From Chaunax sp. Z400 (lineage: Eukaryota; Chordata; Actinopteri; Lophiiformes; Chaunacidae), in assembly GCA_037577475.1 (NCBI GenBank), contig CM075186.1, positions 7,749,501 through 7,813,500 on the forward strand: a stretch of 64,000 nucleotides of DNA, read 5' to 3'. The position numbers were made by a program, and so were the translations under genes. Every line of letters starts with the position of its first letter. Position 1 is the stretch's first letter. The notes beneath the pieces were generated by a model. It saw only the letters and a list, made by a program, of their open reading frames with translations. It did not search any database and had not been told where the DNA came from. Below, piece after piece: positions 46,984 through 60,000 of the stretch.

Positions 46984-48059
46984 CAAAGGAGTATACAAAA
47001 CTATCATCAACAGTGCTAGGGCTTGGACAAACAAGTGTACACTTTTATCTCCAACTTGGCTTCATTTGTTCCCGTCCGAAATTTAAAGTCAAGATGATTT
47101 TAAAAAGATTCTTGTATTAAAATCATGTTTTCCTCCTGTGAAACACCATACGACATGTGCTTATGCTGGCCTGAACCAACCAATTTCAACTAATGACATC
47201 ATGCACGACATCCACCATCAATCAGTGTTGAACTTTTAGTGGCAAAAGAGCCAAATGTTTCATAGAGGAGTTTGGTGGAGACAAAAAAAAAAACTGAACT
47301 GGAAGAGTAAACATTGGACTTAACTTTAATCAGGTGGACATAAACACATCTCCAAATGAATGATTGATATCCATCTGAAATATCACTGCTAGACAGAAAA
47401 GTCCTTAAAGGGAAAAGAGAGACAAATAAAACAAAATATTAGAAATATTCCCATATAAGAGAAACTCTTTGTCCTCACACCTAAATACATTTTACTGCTG
47501 GTTGTTTTTTTTTCTTTTTTTTTACATGACTTGTCCTCAGAGATAACAATCAACCTCCTCCTCACTTTTGTTTTCCTCCTGCTGCTTTAGTGATAATCTG
47601 TGGGAGACAGATTGAAATGCTGGGTAGGTAACGGGGATGGTTCAATCATGGATTTTTCTTTCTTTGGAGGGGGGTGTATCATCTTTCATTCCCCATGAAG
47701 GAATACCACATGACCCAGCATAAGAGAGACAGGCAGCAAAGAAAGACAGAAAAAGGAGAATGTTGGGCCCCGCTGCTCTGAGCTCTTCAATGAAAACCAC
47801 ATGTAGGACGGAGGGGAGGGAGGTGAGGGGTTAGGTGTGTGTATGTGTGTGTTTGAGGGGGGGCGTTAGTGTAATGACTAAAAACCCAGCCTCCCAGACA
47901 CAGGAGGGGAGTCACTCTGAGCTCCGCTGACATTCCCTACAAGCATTGCAGGGGGAGAAAGCTGTGTGTTACATACAGCTAAAAGCGAGTGAGTGATTGT
48001 GGGTGTGTGTGTGCGTGTCTATGAGTGTGTTCAAATTCACTAGAAGAGGCTTTGACAGA

Positions 48060-48276
48060 GCGACACACACTCCCACACACATCATTTTGAGCTCTGGGCT
48101 TCGGTGCGGCTGCAGCACAGAAATCTGCCTTTTGCTGTTGAAGTGAAAACTGAAAAGAAGAAGAGGAGAAGGTTGCTCCCAGAGGCTGGTGTGATCGATT
48201 TCCTATCTACCACAGGGAGACAAGAAGAAGTAGAGGAAATAAAAGTAGAAGAAGAAGAAGAAGAAAAGAGACCAAC
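48060..48276 (+). other. 5' untranslated region of lsp1 (start unknown)
   Basis: The sequence before the ATG is continuous with the first coding exon and is purine-rich (AAGAAGAAG runs) close to the start codon. No TATA box was found, so the 5' limit is arbitrary. GT-rich tracts lie upstream at 47.8-48.0 kb. Confidence 0.45.
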
Positions 48277-50983
48277 ATGTCCAACGCTCTGGTGAGGAGG
48301 AACTCCAGCAAACAGGGTTTAGAGAACCTGATGAGGTATGTGGCCGATCTCTTATAGTCTCTGCTGCTGGTTTCTGTTTGCTTCTGTTGTACACACAAAG
48401 AAAGAAGCAGCTGAGGTTAATATTTAAACGCCACACACACACACTCTCTCTGTAACAGACACACTGATTCAATCAAAAGTCTTATCATATTTGGAGTATT
48501 TGTCCGTCTAAATGGGAACAGTGGGATTAGTGGTGTTTTGGGTCAGGCAGGGTTTTGTGGGGGATTTGGGGTTTTGAGTCATCTTACCTCCACTCACACG
48601 AATAATGAAAACAAAGGGGCAGTATTAAAATCAGTCTAGCGATTTAATCTTTGTTTTCTTATTTAAAAAACCCCCAACATATTTATAAAAGCATATTTAA
48701 CTTGTCTGACTAAGATACATGGAGGCAGAGGATGTTCATTATCAGTGAAAAGGATAGTCGCCTCTCGTGGGTGAGTCGGACTGACTGACTGGGAGGGTGG
48801 TGGCAAGCTGGATGCCCGAGGCCTCTCTGCTTCACAGAAAGGGGAAGTGGTGTCGGTGACCAGTGTCAAAGGTGAAAGGTCACCGCAGACGTCTTTTGTT
48901 TTCTGGGTGCTTTCGAGTGGCAAGCACGTCCTGTCTGCTGCGGAGGATCGTTCTTTTTCATCCTGTGTCAGATTTGAGTTTAACTCTGGTTTAAAGTTAT
49001 TGAGTTACTCTTTTTGTGAGGTTTTTGTGGTGCCATTTATCTTCTACTGCGGCACGGCTGTCTCTGATTTTACTCTTCAATGTGCTGTTGGCTGATGTCA
49101 TACAGTCTGGTCCCAGCATTATTAGTGTATGATAATCAGATATGCGTGCCACTTGATTTTATGGCGTCATGAATCTGAATCGTTTAGACTTGACCATTTC
49201 AGACTTTGAAGCTGATTTGCTGTCTGGCAGAGCGTTAGATGAGAACTTGAGTTTCACTCTCTGACCTGACCCTTTAACATGAACCTACAGGTAGAAATTA
49301 GTTATCTTAGCTTAGCACAAGTAGTGGAAACAGGGGGAATAGACCACCATGCCTTATGATCTTCTGAGAGCTCATAAAGGAATAATTAAACATCCATTGA
49401 ATTCAGCTAAGCTAAGTCTACAGAATGTACTTCTGGAGAAATGATGATGATGAAAAAGTCTTCCTTCTCAATGTAACTGGTGATTTTCCATTATCTCCAG
49501 TGTTTCTCAATAGACGCATTTGTTTCTGACTGTATTAAAGCCTTCTAGTTATGGCCCTGTGAGCCTCGTCACGGGGTCTGAGTGAGTGTGGGGGTGTTAT
49601 AATCACTGAGCTCGGTGTTAAGTCACAGTGAGTCACCAGTGAGAACAGACACCCAGTGGTTTGTATGTAACGTATGAAGCAGATAACAGCTGGAGGAGGC
49701 AGAGTCTCGCTGTGATTCAGTCCTCTCTGCAGATGGCAGAAGTCTGGTTGACAGCAGCTGTGACGTTGCTCCAAAAACAGACTCTTAAAACAGCGTTATG
49801 AGGCCATCTCAGTCAAACTGGTTTATGTTCATCAATCCTATTAGACAGGCTGATTCATTCTGCATTTTTAGGCATTGAGCTGTTAAGGAGTTTAGTTTTA
49901 TGCAAGCTTTTTTGCGGGTAGTTGCCACAGACCGTAATTACATTTATTCGGTTAATTGTCATTAGAAAATTTCCCAGCTTCAATTTTAGGGATCCAGAAA
50001 TGTTTATCTGGTTTGTTGTTGAGATTTAAAATCAATTATTCAGATTGAAAACAGTCGATCTCACCACAAGCTGCATTTAGAAGCTGTTCGAGAACTTTTG
50101 ACCTTATCACACAACATTCTTCAGTAGATAGAAGTTACCCAGTCTTCATAGAATCAAAAATGTTTATATTCATATATTTTAATTCTTCTTGTTCATCTTA
50201 TTTGACTACAAAGTCTGTAAATTTACAGGTTGTTTTGAACCTCACATAATTCTGTAAAAAAAAGTTTAATGAACTTTTTCAGGTTCGTTACTAAAAATGT
50301 GAGTTTTTAATATTCGTTTCTTTTAGAATGAGAGGAATTCTCATTTCTTTGCATACATACCACTTAATGGCACTAAGAAGGCACTTCAGTCTGAATCCAG
50401 TTGAGTGAAAAACTATGACTGACAGTAAACTCAAGTACAATTTTGAGGTTTTTGTACTCTATTTAAATACTTCTGTTTTCTGTTTCTTTACATTTTTTCT
50501 TATGTACATTATTTTACATCTTTAATTAGTTTTCAGATTTTTACACAGAAAAAAAAAAAAAAAGTAAAAGAGACAACTGAAGTGAAAGCATTCAAGCCCC
50601 ACTTTAGGGGTGTTTGATTTCTACGCCCTTTTATCTTTTATGGGTTGTCGCACTTCCTATACATGCACCACCCATCAGATGATACATCTGTTTTCTCTCT
50701 GTATTGGTATTAAACAGCTTGTCAGCACTTTAAATAATTGCATTACTTTTGGTGCACCACCTCCCTTTATTTTTTTATTTTTTCTATTTTTGGCTGTCGC
50801 CTAATAAACTGACCATTATTGACATCTGTAACAAGCTGAAGCTGAACACAGACTTCCAGTTACAGTATGATACTTATCTGCTTTCACACAAACAAACTGA
50901 ACAACAACGTCATCAGAAAGAATCGGTAACTTGAGCCCAAAGCATGTTGTTATGAGATTGTGTGCCGTTCATCACAGTGGGTC

Positions 50984-51014
<31 letters not shown>

Positions 51015-54000
51015 CAGGCCTGTTTTTAATCAGCTTTCTATCTGGGACACAATCCCCCCCACCCCCCTCAGCGATGTGATGTCATCCAGAAGGCATACCT
51101 GCTTCAAAACAAACTAACTGCTATGACCTCTGACCCCTGAATCCCCCATACAGGGATGGGTGTCCTCAATGTTTATGATAATGGCAGATAAGAGAGGAAT
51201 GCTTTGGGAGGGTGAGGAGGGTGGAGCTGATGAGTGATGGGGGCACTGAATTCTCCCTCCCTCTACAGGTTGTCTGGACTAAAGGGACGGAGCTAAAGTA
51301 AACAGAATGGGCTTTCCTGTTTCCAGGAGTCATATCTGCAAGAGCAGACAACAAGTTTTATCTCTCGACTTTAGCATCATGACGTGATGAAACACTGACA
51401 GCAGAAACTCCTCTCTGGTAGCTACTGAACATCTCTGATGACTCTTTATCTCAATTCAGGAATATTTGCTTCCTTGAAGGTTTACTGTACTTATTATCAT
51501 TGCACTCCTTGATTATTGTCAGACTCATGAAGGAAACATTTTTTTTAGTCGAAATGAAAAAATGATGCAGCAGAATCATATCATATTCCACACTAAACTA
51601 GTAACTGTGCATAAAGCAGTTCCAACCAGACCAGAACCATCTCAAGCTGCTTAAACTGTAAAACGCTGCTCTAACTATTAACAATGTGATCTCTTGGGAT
51701 GGCATAATAATATATGTATCATATCAAATCATATAGATTTTGTCCTTTTGAAGGGTTAGGTTAATCTGTCTGTGGTTGATTTGGGTCAGTGCTGGAGTAT
51801 TGTTCACCCCATAGAAGAACCAAAGAAGTTCATAGAAAGTCGCCAAAAAATCGACAGCAAATCCTCGATGAACATCTGAGAGGACAGAGCTGATCTGGGC
51901 CAACACTCCATTCAGAATGTAAAACTTTTATTTTACTTGTCTAGTCATCCTGTTTACTAGTAAGTCTGTTTATTAAGCTAATCTGAGGAGTTACTGTCCT
52001 GGTATGAATGATTTATGGGGCCCAGAGCTGGACGTGGAACATGCCAGGCACTTAAGATTGTGCAGTGTTGTTGACTAAAATAGTCAATCTGGTTACAAAA
52101 GTCAGGAGATGTCCAAAATCATCAGGATTCATTATCTGGGAGTCATGAATGTTTGTCCAACGTCTGGTGCAAGTCCATCCAGTAGAATCTGAGATGCTTG
52201 ACAGTAGAGGAAAAGTCACAGAATTAAAAAAGAAAAATCATTGGTATTTATCATCTGTTGGCAAAATTTCATGGAAATTCAAATAGTGTTTGAGATATTT
52301 CAGTCTGGACCAAAGTATTTAACCAGATATTGCTATTAGAGCCACACCTCTAGTTCGTCATTGCACCATGTGTTACCTGAGAATGGAGCGCTATAAGTTC
52401 CTGTCCATTTAAAAACCAGGAACCAGATGTGGTAACCAGTCTGGTTGGTCAGCCATCAGCCAATGTCTGTAACCCTCTGTGGTCCAAGGTTTTGCTGTTG
52501 GCACTAGTCGGCCCTTTTCAATGGCCCATCAGTCAGAGGAATGACTCTGATTGGCTGTTCAGCAAATGCCTCAAGTCAATAAGACACTGCTTTTTTTTTT
52601 TACAACATGGCCATCTGGAATGAAGGAACTCAACAGTAGTGAGCAAGAGGGAAAATGTTGCTTTATCTCAACAACGTTTGGTGCATCTGCAGTCCTCGGT
52701 CCTCTAGTTTCCCTGTATGAGTGATGAATATAGGCTACTGCCACCTGCTGGTATGGTGAATTAGCTCCTCTTACACCAGTCGTTTGTTGCACGTATCCTT
52801 TGCGGTGTGTTCAAGAGCAGCATTTTGGCCTGGTCAAATTGCTGTGTCTGGAGTCGTGCACATGAAACAGCAGTTTGACTTGAAGTCCCCGGCTCCTTCC
52901 TCGTAACTCTTCTGGTGACTCCTGTGATTTTTTTTTTTTCCCTTGTTGTTGTGTCAGAGTGATTCAATCCCTCCACCACCCTGACTTGTTTCAACACAAC
53001 AATGACTTCATCACACAAGTCGTCCCACTGTCCTCGTCTGTCCCGCGGAGCCTAGCAGGCAGTCAGGCTGAAAGGAGACCCTGTTATTATTGTGTCATTC
53101 AACCGAGTTATCCCACCGATGACAGCATGTGTGCTCACAAAAGAGAAGTTGAGGCCTTAATACTTTTTAAGTCCTTTCCTCCTGACAGTGAATCCCTCTT
53201 TCATTCTAGTTCCAGTGAAACGCAGATGGACAATAAGGCAGAAATCTGGACAAGTGCAGGCAGATAAAGACCAACAATACAAGGATTTTCATTCTGTGTG
53301 GGCAGGTGATGCAGCTTTTATTTCTGGTATTTTTGGTTGTTGCTTAAGGAGAGCATTAAAAAAGAAAACACAAATACAAATACGGATCAGTTTCATCTCT
53401 GTGCTTCCTCATAACTTAGCTCAAAAAGTGGAAGTAGGGAAACAAGTTTGAGTTTTGACTTCTCTAAAGTTATTTTACGATTTCACAAAGTGTCTTTTAT
53501 ATTAAAAAAACAATGGAAAGGTTCGTTATTCACAGTCATGTAGTAGTATGTACAGTCACATGACCAAGTTCATATTTCAAAAAATCCAAAGCTCTCCCAT
53601 AAAAAAATCCAATTTAAACATTTTTCAGAAAACAAAATTATTTTTCCACAGAAACCGCATCTCTTAATTTATTTAATCTAATTACTCAACAACACTTCTC
53701 TGGTCTCGCTGCTTCCTCATGTTGACATCTCAGCTCAGGTGTGTCATTCTGACAAGCTGAACGTCTTGCCAACCACACTGACCTCCAGGACTCAAGGACA
53801 CTTTGTCAGCCTTTATCTGTGGAAGCGCCCATGGAGACAACATGCTCAGTCTTGCCCCTGGTGTCAGTTGACTGAGAAACAACAAAGAAAGTGAAAACCT
53901 GTTTAATGGAAGTGAAAGTGTTCTGCACATGTTGTAATTGTCTGGAGAAAGGCATCGTAGCCCAGTCCAGACCAGTTCTGGGTTTTGACTCGGAAGTTTC

Positions 54001-57000
54001 CTGCCATGCTGGGATGATTAAATGACACACGGGCGAGAGAGGAAGGTTTAGTTTAAGATAAAACAAAGGATGAGGAGCATGGGAGCAAAAAGCTGCCGGT
54101 AATCCCGGTACTTTAAAATCACTCTTATAAATCATTTAGTCTGTTTTAGCCAAGTATTTCAGAATCCCACAGCGCCGATTACAGAAGGGAGATGTAACGG
54201 GATGGAAGAGTTTAGCTTCAACATTCTGCTTGGCGAATTTTTTAACACTCAAAATGCTGACAATACAGGAAAAGGCGATCCAGCAACCAGAGCTATAGTT
54301 TTCATACACCACTACACTGAGACATATTTTACTTGAATATTTTAATTTTTATACTTCTTTATATACTAAATTACTACATTTCAGATGGTAATATTTTATT
54401 TTATACTCCACTACATTTATCTGACAGCTACTACTGTAATTTTTATACATACAAAATAACATAATATGCCTATTTGATATGATACACAACTAATATAACA
54501 AGTAATATACAAAGTATCTAAAACTGGCTCCACATTGAGGGACGACTACATTAAACTGCTCTTATTCATCAGTGATAAAAACAGAATAACATAATATTCT
54601 ACAGTATGATGATATATGAAACAAGTCATGCTGCACTTTTAACACCTTAAGTACATTTTGTTGATAATACTGATGATAACACTTTTGTACTTACAAAGTA
54701 AAAGTACCACTGATCAAAACTAAGATATCTGCTATATGATTCAGATTAAATGTTTGTTATTAGAAAACTTCAGATAACGGTGTGTAACTAAGACTGACTT
54801 CATAATTTTATTTGTATAAGATTGTACAACTGTTGGGCTACATTTCAAAAATCTGTAATTACCACATGGGGCAGCTGTTCAGAAAAATCATTCGCTCAGT
54901 TTAACTTGATCTGAGTATTGGTTAAAATAATCAAAACTCATTCAACAAGAAGCTCCAGGACGCTTTTAATTTGAAAGTCAGCTGTATCTAAGTGACGGCT
55001 GCCTTTCTGCTGTTTCAGCAACTCTAAAACAAAAACCGATTGTCCTGAATTTGAACTTCTCACCCCCAAGCTTCTCTCTGAGACTTTGTGACCCTCATCC
55101 AGCTGTTCAGAGGCCTCTCCACCTCTGTGCCCTTATTCATTTCCTCTTTGCTCATCCCTCGCCGGCTAACAGGAAAAGAGGACATGGAAATGAGACCGAT
55201 GCTGAGTGTACAGATCATCAGCATCCTGGCTCCAGACCTCAGAATCACAGTCTGCACCTCAGATCTTTTCACAGCAGTTAAAAATCAGTCTTATATGCAG
55301 GATTAAGAACGGGGACATCATCTTGTTGCGGTAAACTTATCACTTTTAATACTTGAGTACATTTTCCAGTAGGTCTCAGCCACAACTTGTTTAAACCAAC
55401 AGTAAGAGATTTTTTTTTCTGCGACTTTTTGGGCCAAGTTGTGAACATTATTATATCATCACCTTTTTGGTTAATGTGTTGAACTTCGGGCAGAATGGTG
55501 GCTAGTACCGTCGTCTCAACATTAAAATTTGTTGCTTGTTTAGACATCCAGCAGTTAGAAAGCATCATGATGATTAATATTGAGCTGTGATAGGTGTAGA
55601 GAGTGAACCAAAGAAGTAAACTTGTCTCAGAATATATGAAAAATTAGCTGAAGCTCCCAGTTGTGGACTGAAGGGCATTGTTCAGTATTCATGCATATGT
55701 GAATGTTCATATGTCTGTATAAATAAAGATTAACAGTGTTTGTAATAAATGCTGTGATGTCATGCTGACATGAGGTGAAGAGCACGTGTGTTTATCCTGC
55801 AGATAAACAGTCACTGTTTTTCTCATCCAAGGCCCAACAGATGTTCCTCTGGTGGGATCTCAGAGTGTGTTGATACCTGCTGCTAACATCCGTCCTGGGT
55901 GATCCAATCACAAACAGTTCACATCTGGCATTATAATGCATCTCGAGTGACCACTTGTGATCAGATCTCACTTGTCTGCACTATAGCCTAAATGTATGCG
56001 CCGCAGCTGGTCTGCTTCTTATCGATCAATCAGGACAGATGTCAAAGTCTGTGTCGTATACAATATGTTTTTTAAAATTTTTTTTATTGGGAGTGATGAA
56101 AGACTGTGAGGAGCAATTCCACCAGTACTCACGGTTGTTTGGTCTCCAGTGTGTTACCTGTCAACATGGAAGTGGGGAAGAACTGGTGGAATTCTACAAG
56201 TAACTGGATGGAGAAGAAGTAATGGAATGTTAGATAGGCTACAGTATGGCATCACTTGAAAGTACTCTATAATCAAGTGCCGGTACACTTGATAATACTT
56301 CAGTGCAGACCTGAAGTAAAAGTAACCATTTCCCCCCACACCTTTACTAATTGCACCACCCCCCCTCCTCTGCAGGCTGACGGCTCAGAGGAGCATTGAG
56401 GATGCCGAGGAGGTGGAGAGGGAGCGCCGTCGACGAGCTCGGGAGGCTTCACGCTGGAGGAACGGCAGCTCCCTGTCCGGAGAGTTTTCACCAGAGAGTG
56501 AGATGGCTGCAGAGGAGGGCATGTAAGTACAGACAAACTGAGACTAATCAGAACATCATCAAATTCTTTTGCTGTTTGACTGCACACATAATAAAAAATA
56601 AATAAATACATAAATAAATAAATAATCAACATCATACAGCATTACATGTTTGAACCAGAAATAAGACATTTCAGGGGGAAATTAGGCCAAAAAATTATAA
56701 TAATATACAATGATAATACTGAAGCAATAAAAAAGTAAACAAGACCATTCTGAGACCGCAAACTTGTGCCAAGGCTGAGCATTCCCTCCAAAGTTTCCCA
56801 TCAAAGTTTCTCATTTCCCCAGTAAATAGCTATAGAGGAGAAAGACTTATCGAACCATCTAGATGCTGATTCCCTCCCAAGTTTCCCTCAGGATAGCTGG
56901 CGCTCAGAGTCTCGCAGTTTTATCTGGTAAAGCTAATGATTCTTGGGGCCGAAATGATCTCAACCTATTCTCAAAGTTTAAACGGAATGCGTGCCGCCTA

Positions 57001-60000
57001 GTGGGCCACTTTTGGTAAGCAGAACTGGCGCTGAGGGATGAGTAACTTTCCTATTTATATGCAACACCAGCCCTGCGTTCAATAAGCAAAACGTTACAAA
57101 ACTTTCAGAGCATTTTGTCCAACGAACCAGGGTTCTATTGTAGCATTATGTGACACAGTGAGCCGTCTGCCAAGGTCATGGCAAGATCAAGATGGCGGAT
57201 GGTGAGGTGACCAAAGAAACAAATCAAACTAACAATGTCCAGCGCCAATCTGTATTTCAAACTCACCTGAAACGCAGATCTACTCATGGGACGAAAATGG
57301 GACTTGAACTCAAAGACCGAGTATTATGATACAACAATGAGTAGTCAATAGAGGAGTTTTTAATATGAGACAGCCGTGGTTCCCTCCATTAGTGTTTTTT
57401 CACCTGTTCCAGACTTTCATTCCAATAAAAATGTTGGGTTTTCATTAATTTACTCTTAACACAGTAAATGCATGTCAGCTGCAGCAGAGCCATTAGCCAA
57501 AAAGGTCTGGATACTGAAGGTTAGTTAATATCTTCAAACGTGGAAGTCAGCAAACCTTGAGATACAAGATTTCAGTGGAAGTTTTAAAGTCACGTTTAAG
57601 GCCAGAAACATTCTTCATCGTCTCGCCATGAAAAAATGTAAATATGACATCAGACAGTCGTTAAATTCCATGTCCATTTTATCATGGGAACCCAGGAAGT
57701 TATTAAGTGCTGAGCATTATTCATTCACTTCCCCCCAGTACATCAACTTCCTGTAAAAGCTACTAACTGTGTTATTTTTTCTGGTGATAACTGAGTTTAA
57801 AGAGTCTGTCCTCATGTTTCCCAGCCATGAAACTCAACCTCACTGCTCGTCATACGCTCACTGGTTTTCATGGCTGTCTGGTTACATAAAACAAATGTTT
57901 CCATTGGGAAAAGCTGCAAACAACCTCTTCCCCCGTCGTGTTGATGTGAAGATCAACACACAGCTGCCCTCTCATTACACAACCTCCAAAGAATGTTTAC
58001 TACAAAGAGTCTCCGGGGAAAACCACCACCATGTCAAAACTCGTGGCGTTAAAGCCGACTTTTAATTTCAGACCCTTAACTACAGCTTTCGCCTCCAACA
58101 CCTTCTCGTCCGTCACATCCTAAGCTCAGCTGGTTTCTGGCTGCAGTGACTCGTCATGAGGCAGCTCCGATGCGGTCTGTAATTGAAACGTTTTCTGTAA
58201 AGACACAGCGGAGATGTAAAGCTGTTTTGAAATCCCCTTTGGCTCCGTTTGCTGCCTGATTTCTTGCCTCTAAGGAGGTCAGAGGTCAGATGCAGGCAGA
58301 GTTTGAATCCACCGATGTCAGCTGAAGTAACTATCAATCTTCTTCTCAAAGCGTTTTTTTTTTTTTTTAAAGGTTTTGCTTCATGTAGGCTATAATAAAA
58401 CAGTCCAGTTACAGACGACTCTAAATCTGATCATCATTCAAACACCAATGTGGACGTCCATCTCTCAGCTCCAAACTTAACAGATTCCTACTGAAGAAAT
58501 CTCTGACAACAGAACCACAAAAACCTGCAACAGAGAATCTGGCCATGCAAAGACGACTAAAATAAAAGAAGAGGAGGTGTTTCCTGATGGATGTGTCTCG
58601 TCATCGACACATGTCAAAACCTAAACGCATTTGTTTTAGGTATCTCTCCAGGTGTCGACTTTACAGCCCAAGCAGCCGACACACAGAAACATGTCTGCTT
58701 GTTAAGGCTGCTTAGCTGTTGAGAGATCAGAGAGAGACTCCCATCATGCAATGGGAGCTCCACTGGCCTCCCAAGTGTCTTAATCATCCAGGGAATGTTG
58801 AGTGAATTCCTTTCTGCCAGCTCCTGAGAACACAAAACACACTTTGATTACCTTTAGTCAGCGGAGGGAACAGCTGGAGATGCTGTGCTTAGTGGATGGC
58901 AATGAATTTGATTATACTGCATGTTGTAGTGACGCCCAGAAGGAAGCAGAGGTGCAGATCTCTATGGATCAGAATCAGCAGTGACTCACCCAGAGGAGCT
59001 GCTGATGAGTCCAAATTTTCCATTAACCTAACCATGATGACGAAGGTCCCCTTAATGAAGGGCTTATTTTAACCCAAACTACAATGTTTTTCTAACATTA
59101 ACCAAGTACTTAGTTTCCACTCTTTTCCTGAGTGAAAAGGTTTGTACCAAAACCTGACTAAACCTAAACTATAGTGTTATCAGATAATAAAACAGATTTA
59201 ATTATCGCTTCTGTGTTGTTCTCAGACAATAAGTATTCTTTGGTTAACTGTTTTTACATCATTATTTTCATTGTATCCTACTTTATTTCTCCATCATTGT
59301 GTTTTATTTTGTTTTGATTGAGGGATTTCATTGCTTCGAAAGTTTTATTTGATAAAAAGTTGTTAATTTTACTATTTTAAAGCCTCAGGATTGGTATTCT
59401 CACTCCGGAACCTGAAATCTCTGAAGTGACATAAACAAAACTTTATAAAGAGAAGTTAAACGTAATGCACATGTGACAAACTGCATAAAACAAATGTGAC
59501 AAACAATCTCCAACCAAATATCACTGTCTATAATATATTTTATGGACCTTTTTCCATGTCTTGTTCTTTCTGGTTGTTTTTTCAGCTGTGGCAGAGGTCA
59601 GTGATTCATTTGTCAGCTGCACTCTGTTGCTAATGGCGCTGTGATTACAGGAGTTAATCAGTGGAGAAATGTATTACTCTGCTCTGTTTAAAGTGAGATT
59701 ATGATGATACGTTTCAGCTGTTGGGACAGCTGGGAGGCCATACAGGTGGAAATAGCCATCTGACCACTGGAGTTTCTTGAGTACAAGTGAAACTTAAAGA
59801 TGGTATTTGAGGAACGGTCTCCTTTCAGAATATCCTGAGAATATCTTGATAATAGCCATGATTCCAGATTATTTTTAATGTTTGCAGTATTGTTTTAAAC
59901 AGGACTGACATTGTCCTTCCACTGAACGCCTCTCTGTCTGATGCTCTGTTTACTGAAACACTGGAAGGCTTGTTACTAAAATCACTTAATGCCTTTTGAC